64,000 nucleotides of DNA from DATLSM01 sp963722965. Its GTDB lineage: Bacteria > Actinomycetota > Thermoleophilia > Solirubrobacterales > 70-9. Positions 63,474 to 64,000 of this stretch are shown here, piece after piece (positions within the stretch are counted from its first letter, which is position 1; each line of letters starts with the position of its first letter). A program made the position numbers and the translations under genes. The notes below the pieces were generated by a model. It was not told the DNA's origin. It saw only the letters and a list, made by a program, of their open reading frames with translations, and made no database searches. The stretch is taken from positions 1 through 64,000 of the forward strand of contig CAVROX010000002.1 in NCBI GenBank assembly GCA_963722965.1, written 5' to 3'.

Positions 63474-64000
63474 ATGTCGGCGGTGAAACGATCCCTGGCT
63501 CGGCGCTGGCCGCTTTACCTGGTGGGGCTCGGAGCGGTCCTGCTTGTCTGGAGCGCGCTGGGTGCCTCCGGCGGAGTTCCCGATCCGACCGCAAGCGGGG
63601 CGCACCTCAGCCACGGCGCGGTGATCATCGACAGCGGCCTGCTCGTCTTCCGCGAGGGACTGGAGACGATCCTCGTGCTCGCCGCGATCACCGCCAGCAT
63701 GCTGGGTGCCAACGCGGTCTACCGCAAGCCGGTCACAGCCGGCGCCGGCGGTGGCTTCGCGGCGACCCTGATCACCTGGTTTGCGGCGATCTGGGTGATC
63801 GGGCAGCTCGGCGGGGGAGGCCTTGCGGTTCAGGCCGCAACCGGCCTGCTCGCGGTCCTCGTTCTGTTGGTCGTCATGAACTGGTTCTTTCACCGTGTCT
63901 ACTGGACCGGCTGGATCGCCAACCACCACCGGCGGCGGCGCAGGCTGCTGGACCGGGCCGGCGTTGACCCGCTGCGGGCGACGATCTTGGGCCTGATCCT
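63474..64000 (+). CDS. FTR1-family high-affinity iron permease, 3'-partial
   Basis: The ORF runs off the window edge. From ATG 63474 it reads MSAVKRSLARRWPLYLVGLG, a first membrane helix, then VIIDSGLLVFREGLETILVLAAITASML, which contains the REGLE iron-binding motif of FTR1/EfeU permeases, then further helices and a basic loop NHHRRRRRLLDRAG. It imports ferric or ferrous iron. The DtxR box in front indicates iron repression. Confidence 0.9.
   Translation, partial: MSAVKRSLARRWPLYLVGLGAVLLVWSALGASGGVPDPTASGAHLSHGAVIIDSGLLVFREGLETILVLAAITASMLGANAVYRKPVTAGAGGGFAATLITWFAAIWVIGQLGGGGLAVQAATGLLAVLVLLVVMNWFFHRVYWTGWIANHHRRRRRLLDRAGVDPLRATILGLI

Overview
The window is GC-rich bacterial DNA that looks like an actinobacterium of the class Thermoleophilia (Solirubrobacterales-like). 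Pointers are the short secreted protein with a PSPSMIVALIALFVALGG leader, the actinobacterial acyl-CoA carboxylase alpha chain with a small epsilon-like protein, the DtxR/IdeR regulator with a classical iron box, the CysH type that carries a 4Fe-4S cluster, and codon use saturated with G/C in third position. Taxonomy is inferred from gene style only.

Layout. (1) 1-3.7 kb: a broken surface protein, a small secreted protein and a degenerate cyclase-like protein. (2) About 3.6-28.25 kb: the right part of an integrative, probably mobilisable, element. It carries a sigma-like factor, a MobF/TrwC relaxase, SSB, a primase-like protein, an ArdC-like antirestriction protein, an excisionase-like protein with a decayed second copy, and a tyrosine integrase. 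It ends at a 3' half of tRNA-Asp (28212-28253), read here as attR. Its cargo is rich in defence and conflict genes: a winged-helix/TIR-like protein divergent from a Ymh-family protein, a bacterial ubiquitin-like conjugation operon (small Pro-rich protein ending in Gly, E2-E1 fusion, JAMM protease, YjzC-like protein), an Xre/RES toxin-antitoxin pair and an AbiEi/AbiEii pair with two perfect operators. A two-component system, an ECF sigma factor with a membrane partner, an MmcQ-like protein and an SRPBCC protein also lie here. (3) 28.3-33.2 kb: a gene broken by a 64-bp tandem duplication, an IS110-type remnant, an acyltransferase-3/SGNH protein and a stand-alone SGNH paralogue. (4) 33.2-47.3 kb: amino-acid and polyamine metabolism: glutamate decarboxylase, two S51 peptidases, ferritin, an enolase-superfamily enzyme, an FAD amine oxidase, a UspA protein, an APC permease, a class III aminotransferase, a PucR regulator, alanine dehydrogenase and a gamma-aminobutyraldehyde-type dehydrogenase. 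(5) 47.3-64 kb: an RTX-repeat protein, dodecin, rhodanese, an assimilatory sulfate reduction cluster (sulfite reductase, APS reductase, ATP sulfurylase, APS kinase), a PHP phosphoesterase, acyl-CoA carboxylase alpha chain, a HAD protein, succinyl-CoA ligase (sucCD), a PLP aminotransferase, a YVTN/PKD surface protein, a DtxR regulator and the start of an FTR1 iron permease behind a DtxR box.

Many genes read well only across several frames because of single-base insertions or deletions. The indels are very dense in conserved metabolic genes between 44.7 and 59.7 kb and absent from genes lying between them. They look more like a consensus or assembly problem than real pseudogenes, so frameshifted genes are given as whole loci with the break noted.

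The most interesting system is the operon at 12.4-15.1 kb. It has the enzymes of a type II CBASS-like conjugation pathway (E2-E1 fusion and JAMM peptidase) but no nucleotide cyclase. In its place, just upstream of the E2-E1 gene, is a 57-residue, disordered, proline-rich protein that ends in glycine and could be the modifier or the target.
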